64,000 bases of DNA from SZUA-265 sp965651905 (lineage in GTDB: Bacteria; Myxococcota_A; Polyangia; Polyangiales; Polyangiaceae), in the NCBI GenBank assembly GCA_965651905.1, contig CBFGUG010000030.1, positions 1 through 64,000 of the forward strand. Direction: 5' to 3'. The notes under the pieces are model-generated. The model was not told the DNA's origin. It saw only the letters and a list, made by a program, of their open reading frames with translations, and made no database searches. A program made the position numbers and the translations under genes. This document shows, one piece after another, positions 32,385-40,475 of the stretch. The number at the start of each line of letters is the position of its first letter. Within the stretch, counting starts at the first letter, position 1.

Positions 32385-32825
32385 TCAGCCAGCTTCCGTG
32401 ATGCCTGCCTCGCAGGCGCCCCCCTCACAAATGCCCGCATCCACTGCCTGATGCTGCTCCGAGTCGGAGTCACTCGTCTCCAGCTCAGACGGAGTGCGTT
32501 GCCGAGGCTCACGTGCTGTGTCCTCACGTAGCGGAGCGTCGACGTGCTCGTGGTACGAATCCCACACGCCATCCCTGCAGGTGAATTCGTATCCCGACTG
32601 CACGCAGTCGCCGTCTTCCTCTTCGCCGAAACACATCAGCTCGGCTGGGTACCAGCACCTGGTGTCGCCCGCGCAGGGTTCGGAAAACGCCGGGTCCTCC
32701 CAGTCTGCCGGACACTGCGAGGCAACTCTCGCGTCGATGCCGCCGTCAGTCGCGGAAGATCCATCTCCATCCGTGCAGGCTCCCAGCAGCAAAACGAAGC
32801 AAGCAGTGCCATCTCGCAGGTTCAT
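32385..32825 (-). CDS. Small Cys-containing lipoprotein
   Basis: Start taken at the ATG 32825, which begins a signal peptide with lipobox LLGAC; the frame is open further upstream but without signal character. The 146-residue product has a short Asp/Gly/Ser linker after the lipid anchor, then a small Cys-containing domain (CPADWEDPAF, CAGDTRCWYPAELMCF, CVQSGYEFTCRDGVW) and an acidic tail. Similar small Cys-rich lipoproteins are scattered through myxobacterial genomes. Function unknown. Confidence 0.72.
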   Translation of the reverse strand: MNLRDGTACFVLLLGACTDGDGSSATDGGIDARVASQCPADWEDPAFSEPCAGDTRCWYPAELMCFGEEEDGDCVQSGYEFTCRDGVWDSYHEHVDAPLREDTAREPRQRTPSELETSDSDSEQHQAVDAGICEGGACEAGITEAG

Positions 32826-32903
32826 GCGCGACAGTCTAGCATCGGGGTCGGGGAACAAACGCTCCCGAGCGCCGAGGAACACGGTGACACGGTGCGCCTC
32901 TGA

Positions 32904-33302
32904 GCGCAGTTCGAGCATTACTTGTACGAAACGACGAGCAACCACGCCAACGCCGTCAGCTACCACGCGAGCAGCAACACGTGCATCATCTCCGACCTCA
33001 GCCTCGACGGGTTCGTCCGCATCACGCGCGCGGGTGAACTGCTTTGGCAGCTCGGCGGAGGCAACCCGAAAGGTAACGTCTTCGAGCTAGGGCGTGCGAA
33101 CTTCTTGGGCAACGTCCAGCGCCTGGCGAACGGCAATACGATCATCACGTCGTTCTGGGGCGAAGTACTCGAGGTGACGCCATCGCAGGAAATCGTCCAA
33201 CGCTTTCAGGTGCGCACGGAAGACGGCGATATCGCGAGTTTCGGCTACGGCCGTTTCCGAGAGAGCCTGTACGGGCCTCCCGTCGAAACCTGGGCGAACT
33301 GA
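32904..33302 (+). pseudogene. Remnant of an arylsulfotransferase-like (ASST) beta-propeller protein
   Basis: After an in-frame stop at 32901-32903, the frame reads HYLYETTSNHANAVSYH, then IISDLSLDGFVRI, GELLWQLGGGNP, LANGNTIITSFWG and FGYGRFRESLYGPP. These are the conserved blades and C-terminal motif of ASST-like proteins. The N-terminal two thirds, including the catalytic His region and any signal peptide, are absent, and only about 132 codons remain. Upstream sequence in this frame is not protein-like. It is best read as a 5'-truncated remnant; a functional short protein from the ATG 32922 cannot be fully excluded. Confidence 0.6.
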
Positions 33303-33383
33303 AATGGGACAGCGCCCGGGGAGGACATTGTCGCCCCCTCCCCTCGGGGGGCATGTGCAGTACACTGGTGGGCTGGCCCAGCA

Positions 33384-34376
33384 ATGACCATCGAGCTGCT
33401 CATCCAAGCCATCGTCCGACAGACGACGATCTTGATCGCTCAGCTGGCGACCGCGCAGGGCGTACGCGCCCCGTTAGCCCAGATCGCCAACCAGGTGTTC
33501 CTGGAGTTGGTTCGTGAACTCGATCGGCAGGGGGTGAGTCGCAAGGTCAGTGCAGACATGTTCGGCCTGGGCATGCGAACCTTTCGCCGAAAGATCCAAC
33601 GCCTCAACGAGAGCCACACCGAGCGCGGACGATCACTGTGGGAAGTCGTGCTGGAATACGTACGTGAGCAAGGCCTGGTCAGTCGCCGCGACATCCTCGC
33701 GCGGTTCTCGGGTGACGAAGAAGAACAAGTGCGCGGCGTTCTCCACGACCTGTGCGCCAGCGAACTGCTGTTCTCGTCGGGCACAGGCAAGAGCGCCAGC
33801 TACCGCGCCGCATCCCCCGAAGAGTTTGCCGCGCTGCAGCGCGCCCGGGGCGACGAGGGCGAAGACGAGCTGCTGATCGCGCTGATGTATCGCGAAGGAC
33901 CGCTGACGCTGCCCGAGATCGCCAGCCTTGCGCAGCGCGACGAGGAGCTCATCGAGAAGTCCGTCGAGCGCCTGCTCGCCGAAGGCCGCCTGGAGAGCGT
34001 CGAACACGAAGGCCGCGAGTGTTATCAAGCGGTCGCGTTGGTCATCCCGCTGGGCTCTGCGTCAGGCTGGGAAGCGGCAGTCTTCGATCATTACAAGGCA
34101 TTGGTCACGACCGTGTTATGTCGCCTGCGGGAAAACGCGAAAACGAGCCCCACCGACCAAGTCGGCGGAAGCACCTACACGATCGACGTTTGGGACGGAC
34201 ATCCCCATGCAGAAGAAGTCAAGGGAGCACTAGCGCGGGTGCGTGCCACGCTGGGCGAGCTGCGCACGCGGGTCCACGACTACAACTTGACGGTCGAGAT
34301 TCCGGAACGCCACACGCGCGCGGTGTTATACGTGGGCCAGAGTTTGATCGAGGAAGGTGATGAGGAGCCTGAATAG
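33384..34376 (+). CDS. Winged-helix domain protein, probable regulator
   Basis: The 330-residue soluble product starts with a helical domain (IVRQTTILIAQLATAQG) and a helix-turn-helix (ADMFGLGMRTFRRKIQRL, about 57-75). Two winged-helix-like domains follow (about 85-150 and 165-235; DILARFSGDEEEQVRGVL and EIASLAQRDEELIEKSVERL). The C-terminal 100 residues are of a different type (AVFDHYKALVTTVLCRL). Its arrangement resembles a conserved myxobacterial family of unknown function with an LRV/FIS-like HTH. It may act in transcription or chromosome organisation. Its 3' end overlaps the following SGNH-like gene by 17 bases, implying co-expression. Confidence 0.72.
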   Translation: MTIELLIQAIVRQTTILIAQLATAQGVRAPLAQIANQVFLELVRELDRQGVSRKVSADMFGLGMRTFRRKIQRLNESHTERGRSLWEVVLEYVREQGLVSRRDILARFSGDEEEQVRGVLHDLCASELLFSSGTGKSASYRAASPEEFAALQRARGDEGEDELLIALMYREGPLTLPEIASLAQRDEELIEKSVERLLAEGRLESVEHEGRECYQAVALVIPLGSASGWEAAVFDHYKALVTTVLCRLRENAKTSPTDQVGGSTYTIDVWDGHPHAEEVKGALARVRATLGELRTRVHDYNLTVEIPERHTRAVLYVGQSLIEEGDEEPE

Positions 34377-35559
34377 CGCACTGTTGCGACGGGCGAGCTG
34401 CGGCGCGGCCCGCGCGCTGATGACGGCTTGGCTCAGCGCCATTTTGGCGTTCGCCTGCGCTGCGGATGGAGGCCGCTCCACGGGTGGCGAGACACACTTC
34501 TTGAGCCTGTGCGTCGAATCCGAGTCGTGTGGGGATGGGCTGTCGTGTATTTGCGGGGTGTGTACAGCTCCGTGCAGCAACGACGACGGCTGTCGCGCGT
34601 TGCCCGAGGCCGAATGCGTTGCTGCGGTCCCGGCAGACAGCTGCGCCAGCGCTCCCGCACGCAGCTGTGACGTTCAGTGCTTGGACAACGCAGACTGCAG
34701 CTCGGTGTCCGCGAGCCATCGTTGTGAGTCTGGGTTGTGCCGCATCCCCTCGGGCGTTACGCCCGAACCCGACGAGCAGGATTCGGGGGTGGACGCCCCC
34801 GACGCCGCAACGAGCGACCCTGATTCTGGGATGATGAGTGACGCGGCCACGATGGACTCCAGTACGTCGCAAGCTGACGCGTCGGACGCGGGCATGGCAG
34901 AAAGTGGTTCGCTGGTGGATGCTGAGCCGCTGCTCTGCTCGACCCCAGCCCCGGCGGCAAACGAAGTCGTGATTCTCGGCGACAGCTTTTTTGCGAGCGA
35001 GAACGCCATCGCCCCCCAACTCGAGACCCTGGCTAGAGAAGCGGGAGTTTTGTCAGCGCAAGAGGGTTACCGCGACCACTCGCGTCTAGTGAACAACGCG
35101 CTCGCGCTCATGAACGAAGGCATTGCCGCCCAATACGAGGAAGCTCTATCAGGGGGGCCGTTGCGCGCCGTGATCATGAACGGGGGCGGCGCAGATGCCC
35201 TGGTCGGCCCATGCGACGACGCGACAGCGCCCTGCCCGCTGCTCACGGACGCTGAAAACGCCGCCGCACGCCTACTCGCAAGAATGTCTGACGATGGCAT
35301 CGAGCGCGTCGTGTACGTCTTCTACCCCGACCCAATCGAAGAAAACGTCCGGCGCAAGGTCGATGGTCTGCGCCCACTGATTCAAGCCGTGTGCGACAGC
35401 AGCCCGGTCCCGTGTGCTTGGCTCGATCTGCGTCCAGTTTTCGAAGGCCGCTATGACGAGTACATCGCTGGCGATGGGCTCAACCCCACCGCGCTGGGCG
35501 CAGAAGCGACCGCTCGCGAGATCTGGGCCGTGATGCAACAGCAGTGCATCGCCCAGTGA
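34360..35559 (+). CDS. SGNH-hydrolase-like secreted protein with Cys-rich N-terminal domain
   Basis: ATG 34360 has AGGAAGG just upstream and lies inside the end of the preceding gene. The product of 399 residues has a signal peptide with a possible lipobox (LAFAC), a Cys-rich module (about 50-125), an Asp/Ser/Ala linker, then an SGNH-like domain from about 205. Block I is ILGDSFFAS (nucleophile Ser), block III is MNGGGADAL, and block V reads DGLNPTALG. The usual block V is D-x-x-H; here the position of the catalytic His is Asn. The enzyme may therefore be inactive or use another base. Exported; the substrate is unknown. Confidence 0.78.
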   Translation: MRSLNSALLRRASCGAARALMTAWLSAILAFACAADGGRSTGGETHFLSLCVESESCGDGLSCICGVCTAPCSNDDGCRALPEAECVAAVPADSCASAPARSCDVQCLDNADCSSVSASHRCESGLCRIPSGVTPEPDEQDSGVDAPDAATSDPDSGMMSDAATMDSSTSQADASDAGMAESGSLVDAEPLLCSTPAPAANEVVILGDSFFASENAIAPQLETLAREAGVLSAQEGYRDHSRLVNNALALMNEGIAAQYEEALSGGPLRAVIMNGGGADALVGPCDDATAPCPLLTDAENAAARLLARMSDDGIERVVYVFYPDPIEENVRRKVDGLRPLIQAVCDSSPVPCAWLDLRPVFEGRYDEYIAGDGLNPTALGAEATAREIWAVMQQQCIAQ

Positions 35560-35617
35560 GACGACTCGAGTCCACGATTTACGTTTACCTGTACGCGTGA
35601 CCCCGTATGCTCGGTGC

Positions 35618-35968
35618 ATGCCACCGATGAAGGCTTACGCGTCGTTTGCGGAGTGGAAGAAAGACCAGTCCGCCAAGAACAAACGTCTCATCGGCGCACT
35701 ACAACGAGTGGTGAAGCGCGTCGCTCCGCAGCTTTCGACGGGCGTGAAGTGGGGGCAAGGCTGCTTCCTCGCACAAGACGTCCCCAAGCTCTACATCCAC
35801 GCAGAAGACGACCATGTGCAGTTCGGCTTCTACCGCGGCTCGTCGCTCAGCGACCCGAACGGGCTGTTAGCAGGCAAGGGCAAGTACGTGCGCCACGTCA
35901 AGATCGCGAAGCCGAGCGACATCGATGATGCGGCCCTCGCCGCTCTCATTCTGCAGGTAACTGGCTAA
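35618..35968 (+). CDS. DUF1801 family protein
   Basis: The 116-residue product matches the DUF1801/YdhG-like fold: KRLIGALQRVVKRVAPQL, VKWGQGCF, KLYIHAEDDHVQFGFYRG and KYVRHVKIAKPSDID. These small soluble proteins are widespread and have no proven activity; the fold is frataxin-like. The ATG 35618 is preferred; a GTG-started frame from 35597 also exists. The last codons (VTG) and the stop lie in an 8-bp tandem repeat, so the C-terminus could vary between strains by slippage. Confidence 0.88.
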   Translation: MPPMKAYASFAEWKKDQSAKNKRLIGALQRVVKRVAPQLSTGVKWGQGCFLAQDVPKLYIHAEDDHVQFGFYRGSSLSDPNGLLAGKGKYVRHVKIAKPSDIDDAALAALILQVTG

Positions 35969-35997
35969 CTGGCTAACTGGCTAACTGGCTAACTGGC
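35958..35997 (+). repeat. Five tandem copies of TAACTGGC
   Basis: Five perfect 8-bp units start inside the last codons of the DUF1801 gene; the first TAA is in another frame, and the gene stops at TAA 35966-35968 in the second unit. A degenerate sixth unit follows. The unit contains the gene's stop codon, so changes in copy number would not alter the protein after the first stop. Such short perfect repeats are prone to slippage. A single related unit is found at about 40472. Confidence 0.9.
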
Positions 35998-36138
35998 TGT
36001 TGGGCAACTGGCCACTAGCGGCTGACGGGATACTTGTTTCCGGTTAACGAGGCTGCTGATTAGGCGCGCGAAGGGTCACGCGCATTGCGTCCCCTTCGCG
36101 TCCATCTATCGATACGATTGGTTACCGACGGCGAATCG
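35998..36138. other. Short intergenic stretch between convergent genes
   Basis: Degenerate repeat units continue to about 36015. No strong terminator hairpin or RNA gene was seen in the remainder. Confidence 0.4.
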
Positions 36139-36994
36139 TCACTGCACGGTGATCAGCGTCGTGTCGCTCCAGTCACCTGGCCTGAAGATGTCTAGCCGTG
36201 TCAGTTCCTTGGTGCTGTAGTTGCGCACGGTGGTCAAGCCCGTGGCTTGCATGCAGGTACTGCCGCCTTCGCCGTCTGGGTTGTGGGGGAGGCCCATCGC
36301 GTGACCGATCTCGTGACACAATACATGCTGTATCTGTCGATGGCGTGTGGTCGCCGACGAGCTCAGATCGCGACCTATGCGCGTCTTGTCGATGTGGACT
36401 TCCACGGGTTTCGTCGTGTGACGGTAGACCTTCTTGCCGTTCACCCGTCCACTCGTCGACTCTGCGGTGATGACGGTGATGGCGTACGCCTTGGCAAGCG
36501 TCGACGAGTAGAAGATCAGGTTTGGATTTTCACCCGTGACGAAAGGCCTGACGGTCCAGGCGGTGTTGTTGGCCACCACGTAGGCGTCGTCGAACGCGGT
36601 CTTGTACTCGTCGTTCCACGATGTGTTCCACGACCATAAAAAGGTCTTGCTGCGAGGCAGGATGCAGTTGCGCACCCAAGTGCCGTTGCCCGGTCCACAG
36701 AAATCCTGGGTGTCATCGACGGGCCCACCGTAACCGGTTCCGAGCACGACGGGTTTGTTGCGTCTGCCCGATGTCAGTCGATGCGGCGTCACCTCCGGGC
36801 TCGTCGATACGCACTATTTCCCCGTACTTCTCATACGCCTCCGTATCGATGAAATACTCCTCTTCCCCCTCCGGGCCACGCTCGTGCACGATCGTGACGA
36901 TCTCGGGCTCGTCTGCGGATTCAGCGTTAGCCCCACAGCCACCAACCATTCCAGCCAACACCACCAACGAAGCGATCTTGTAACCTTTGGTCAT
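36139..36994 (-). pseudogene. HEIGH-type zinc metalloprotease lipoprotein, frameshifted
   Basis: The start at ATG 36994, with AAGGA upstream, begins a signal peptide with lipobox MVGGC and an acidic propeptide-like region that stays open until 36713. The catalytic domain lies in the next frame (open from about 36815 to 36139) and contains VLCHEIGHAMGLPH, the HExxHxxGxxH zinc site of metzincin-like proteases (M57/HEIGH group), and a downstream Met (CMQATG) as the possible Met-turn. The two frames overlap by 80-100 bases and neither half makes sense alone, so one inserted base (or two deleted) near 36760-36800 has split a single gene. It is a recent pseudogene, a programmed frameshift or a sequencing error. 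Confidence 0.75.
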
Positions 36995-37175
36995 ACCCAT
37001 TCCTTTTTTTGTTGGCGCACGCATTTGATGCGACGCGCGGTGGGCAAGGTAGCTAGGTGCGAATCGGAGTGATTGTATGCCGTTGCCGAGCCACGACGAA
37101 TCGTGGAAACGCTGCGTCCGGGCAGGCGCGCGCCCAGGTGCAATTTCGTGATGCATCGTGCTAACACCATGGCCC

Positions 37176-38177
37176 ATGGCTGCGGTGACGGCGCAGATTG
37201 TGCGGAAGTTCATAGAGGTCAACCGCCAGCCGATTCCGCGCCGTGCGCTGCTGGAGAGTGTGGGGCTGTCGCCCGAGAGCGACGTGGCGACGGCGACGCG
37301 GCAGCTGGTATCCGCTGACGCGTATTACGAGCTCTTGGAGCGCTGTTTTGGTGACGGGGACCATGCGCTGCCCTTTCGTTATGGAGCTGCGGTTCGTCCC
37401 GAGGACTTTGGCGCGTTCGGCTTGGCGCTCAAGACGGCGCGCAGCATCGGCGACGCGCTCGAACGTCTAGTGCGCTACATCTTGGTCGTCACCGACACGC
37501 TCGAGTATCAGCTGGTGGACGAACGTGGCGGGCGGCGTTTCGTGTTGCAAGGGCGCGCTGCAGACCAACGCCGAGGGATCCAGCTCGCCAACGAATCGGC
37601 GTTTGCGGCCATCACGTCGTTGTTGCGTCAGGTTAGCGATGGGCCGCTCGATCTCGCGTCGGTGTCGCTGCGTCACCCGCGCCCGGCGGACGACTTGCCG
37701 CATCGGGAGTTCTTTGGCTGCGAGGTGAACTTCGACGCCAGCTTCGATGCACTGCACCTCAGCGATGCCGCCCTCGCCACTGCGACACGTTTGGCCGACG
37801 ATGGGCTGTCGGCGTTTCTGCTTTCGCAACTCGACGAACTGCACTCGCAACGTGCGGAACGTTCGCTTGTGATGCGCGTGCGCGCGGCGGTGACGGATGC
37901 GCTGTGCGAAGGCGTTCCACGCAAGGGACAGATCGCCCGACAACTGGGCATGAGCGAACGCACCCTACAACGTCACCTGGCCGAACACGGGCAGTCGTTT
38001 CAAGCCGTCGTGGCCGACGTGCGGCGCGAGGTGGCGGAGTCGCTGCTCGGCAGCACCAAGAACAGCTTGAGTGAGGTCGCGTTCCTCACGGGGTTTTCCG
38101 ACCAGAGCGCGTTTCAGCGCGCGTTCAAGGGCTGGACGGGGCAAACGCCCCTCGGGTTTCGGCAAGCGGTCTCGTAG
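37176..38177 (+). CDS. AraC family transcriptional regulator
   Basis: The 333-residue product (from ATG 37176; 37158 also possible) has an N-terminal ligand-binding domain of the arabinose-binding-like type used by OruR/FeaR-like regulators (about 15-190). Two helix-turn-helix motifs form the AraC domain (about 235-330; GQIARQLGMSERTLQRHLAE and LSEVAFLTGFSDQSAFQRAF), ending with WTGQTPLGFRQ. It binds DNA in response to a small molecule. The gene is divergent from the frameshifted protease and upstream of the DUF4386-hydrolase fusion, which starts 240 bases downstream and may be its target. Confidence 0.93.
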   Translation: MAAVTAQIVRKFIEVNRQPIPRRALLESVGLSPESDVATATRQLVSADAYYELLERCFGDGDHALPFRYGAAVRPEDFGAFGLALKTARSIGDALERLVRYILVVTDTLEYQLVDERGGRRFVLQGRAADQRRGIQLANESAFAAITSLLRQVSDGPLDLASVSLRHPRPADDLPHREFFGCEVNFDASFDALHLSDAALATATRLADDGLSAFLLSQLDELHSQRAERSLVMRVRAAVTDALCEGVPRKGQIARQLGMSERTLQRHLAEHGQSFQAVVADVRREVAESLLGSTKNSLSEVAFLTGFSDQSAFQRAFKGWTGQTPLGFRQAVS

Positions 38178-38237
38178 TCCCCCGGGTTACTCGGGACTCG
38201 CACTCCAAGGGCTCGCAACGTTTCGGGGCGGGGCCCG

Positions 38238-38254
38238 CACGGCGAAGCGCCGTG
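38238..38254 (+). terminator. Small GC hairpin after the AraC gene
   Basis: CACGGC (38238-38243) and GCCGTG (38249-38254) can pair with a five-base loop, about 60 bases after the AraC stop. There is no T tract, so termination is only plausible. The rest of the 240-base gap shows no other feature besides the motif CCTCAGGCGCCGAG shared with about 12360. Confidence 0.3.
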
Positions 38255-38417
38255 AGAACGGCCTCAGGCGCCGAGGTGGGCGGAAGTGACTGATGCACCG
38301 CTTTGGGCGTCCGAGCGCTTTGGCGCGATCGGTCAGCACAATGGCTCGCGCGGTCAAGAGCGGTTGGGAGTCTGCGCGTAGGGTCATGGCTCAACCCACC
38401 CACCCGGGAGAAGCCTC

Positions 38418-40412
38418 ATGACTGCATCGAACCTCACACCGAACGCACGACGTATCGCCCGCCTGACGGGCCTCGCCTACTTGGGCATCATCGCCACGGG
38501 TCTATTTGCGGAGTTTTTCGTCCGCATGAGCCTCGTGAAGAGCGGCGACGCTGCGGCCACCGCTGCCAACATCGCGGGCTCTGCTGGGCTGTTTCGCGCG
38601 GGGCTGGCCGCCGACGCCACCATGATCGCCCTCGACGTGGCCGTCGCGATAGGACTGTACGCGCTGCTGCGTCACGTCAATCGTCCCTTGGCTCAGCTGG
38701 CGGCGGCTCTGCGCCTCCTGCAAGCGGCCGTGCTTGGGGCCAACCTGAGCAACATGGCCAGCGCCCTCGGCTGGGCGACAGCGGATGCCAGCGCAGTGAA
38801 CGCGGCCACGAGCCACACCCTCACGCTCTCGGCGATGGAGCTGCACCGCGTCGTTTACGATCTCGGGCTGATCTTCTTCGGCTTGGCGTGTCTCGCCCTC
38901 GGTCGCCTGATGCGCACTTCACGGGTGGTGCCGCCCGTTCTGGGCGTCGGGCTTTCGATCGCTGGGGCTGTGTACCTGCTGGGCTCATTCGCCGTGATCC
39001 TGGCGCCCGACTTTGCAGCTCTGCTCGAGCCGATGTACGGCCTCACGGTGCTGGCCGAGCTGTCCGTCGCACTGTGGCTCACCGTCAAGGGGGTGAAAGA
39101 CCCGAACGTCGCCAAGCCTCGGGCGAAGCGATCGAGTTCGGCAGCCCCACGAGCGTTCCTCGCTTCCGTCGTGCTGCTTTCACTCGCGGCTTGCGGCGCC
39201 GCCGACGACAGCTCCTCCGACACCTCCAACAACGACGGCTCTGCTATCGAAACTGGCGCGCAGGACACACCAGCGACCGACCCTGGTAGCGAGGATGACC
39301 CCGTCACCCTCGCGGATTTCGGCGAACGAGGACGACACGCCGTCGGCTTTCGCATCATCGAGCAGCCCGACGCTGCCTTGACGGTCAAGGCCTGGTACCC
39401 CGCCATGGGAGAGGGCGACGACGAAATCGAATACGAGGTCGCGTTCAAGGCCGACTACTACGGCGCGCCAACTGGGCTGATCCGCGGTCAGGCACGCAGA
39501 GATGCAGAACTCGCCGAAGGCCAAGAGCCTTTCCCCGTCGTGATCTTCTCCCATGGCTTCAGCCTGAACCCCGAATGGTACAGCGTGCTCACCGAGCAGC
39601 TCGCGTCGCGGGGTTTCGTGGTGCTCGCGCCCGAACACGCAGAAGGCGACTGGGACGCGACCGTGCTCGCGGCGACCTTGGACCGCCCAGCGCAGGTGAG
39701 CAAGACGATCGATCTCGCTGAGGTGCTGGTTGCGGAAGGCGACTTCCGTAGAGGGCTCGACCTTTCGCGAGTCGCGGTCGTCGGTCACTCCTACGGCGGG
39801 TATACGGCGCTGGCCTCGGCGGGCGCTCGGTTCGACGTCGAGGGTCTCGCCGAGCGCTGTTCGTCGCTGTCGCCCGAAGATCCGAAGTCGTTTCTGTGCG
39901 CGCCGTTCGTTGCAGACGATGCGGCACAAGAGCAACTCCACGCAGCATCGCAAGACGAAACGTCGCCGCTGAGAGACGACCGCGTCGCGGCGGTCGTGAC
40001 GATCGCCGGCGATGCGTACTTGTTCGGCGAACGAGGCTTGGCGTCCGTAACGGTTCCCACGCTGGCCATCGGCGGCACTGGCGACAACTACAGCCCCTGG
40101 GATTGGGGCGCCGAGCTGACGTTCACTTCCGTCGGCAGTGAGCGCGCTGCGTTGGTCGGTCTCGAAGGCGCCGACCACATGATCGCCGTCAGCACTTGCG
40201 ACGACATGCCCTTCACCGCGCCACTGCCCGAAGAGTTTTCCGCCGTGTTGTGCCGAGACGCGAGCTGGGATCGCAGCGACTCGCTTGCGGTCGTGACTCG
40301 CTTCACCACCGCGTTCTTGCTGGACACCCTGACGGGCGACGTCACGGCGGCCGAATTACTCGCGCGCGACGCGGTCGACGAAGCGCGCGTCAGTTACGAC
40401 GCGAGTTGGTGA
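38418..40412 (+). CDS. Fusion of DUF4386 membrane protein and lipoprotein-type alpha/beta hydrolase
   Basis: The 664-residue product joins two proteins normally encoded separately. Residues 1-235 are a DUF4386-type membrane protein with six hydrophobic segments. After a basic linker (KPRAKRSSSAAP), residues 244-259 form a full lipoprotein signal (AFLASVVLLSLAAC, Cys259) followed by an acidic Ser/Asp linker. The rest (about 290-660) is a PAF-acetylhydrolase-like alpha/beta hydrolase: FSHGF oxyanion region, nucleophile in GHSYGG, an Asp in GGTGDNY and His in GADHM. The internal lipobox suggests that a DUF4386 gene and a hydrolase lipoprotein gene became fused. An in-frame GTG at 39093 could still start the second half, but its ribosome binding site is too close. 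Product topology is unclear. Confidence 0.85.
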   Translation: MTASNLTPNARRIARLTGLAYLGIIATGLFAEFFVRMSLVKSGDAAATAANIAGSAGLFRAGLAADATMIALDVAVAIGLYALLRHVNRPLAQLAAALRLLQAAVLGANLSNMASALGWATADASAVNAATSHTLTLSAMELHRVVYDLGLIFFGLACLALGRLMRTSRVVPPVLGVGLSIAGAVYLLGSFAVILAPDFAALLEPMYGLTVLAELSVALWLTVKGVKDPNVAKPRAKRSSSAAPRAFLASVVLLSLAACGAADDSSSDTSNNDGSAIETGAQDTPATDPGSEDDPVTLADFGERGRHAVGFRIIEQPDAALTVKAWYPAMGEGDDEIEYEVAFKADYYGAPTGLIRGQARRDAELAEGQEPFPVVIFSHGFSLNPEWYSVLTEQLASRGFVVLAPEHAEGDWDATVLAATLDRPAQVSKTIDLAEVLVAEGDFRRGLDLSRVAVVGHSYGGYTALASAGARFDVEGLAERCSSLSPEDPKSFLCAPFVADDAAQEQLHAASQDETSPLRDDRVAAVVTIAGDAYLFGERGLASVTVPTLAIGGTGDNYSPWDWGAELTFTSVGSERAALVGLEGADHMIAVSTCDDMPFTAPLPEEFSAVLCRDASWDRSDSLAVVTRFTTAFLLDTLTGDVTAAELLARDAVDEARVSYDASW

Positions 40413-40475
40413 GTGCCGTGCGATACCCGAGCAGCTCGCGCGGCGTCATTGGGCGCTGTGCGAGTTCGCAATTGG

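Noticed and set aside
35958..35997. Possible CRISPR-like array
   Set aside because: The units are 8 bp, contiguous and without spacers; it is a simple tandem repeat.
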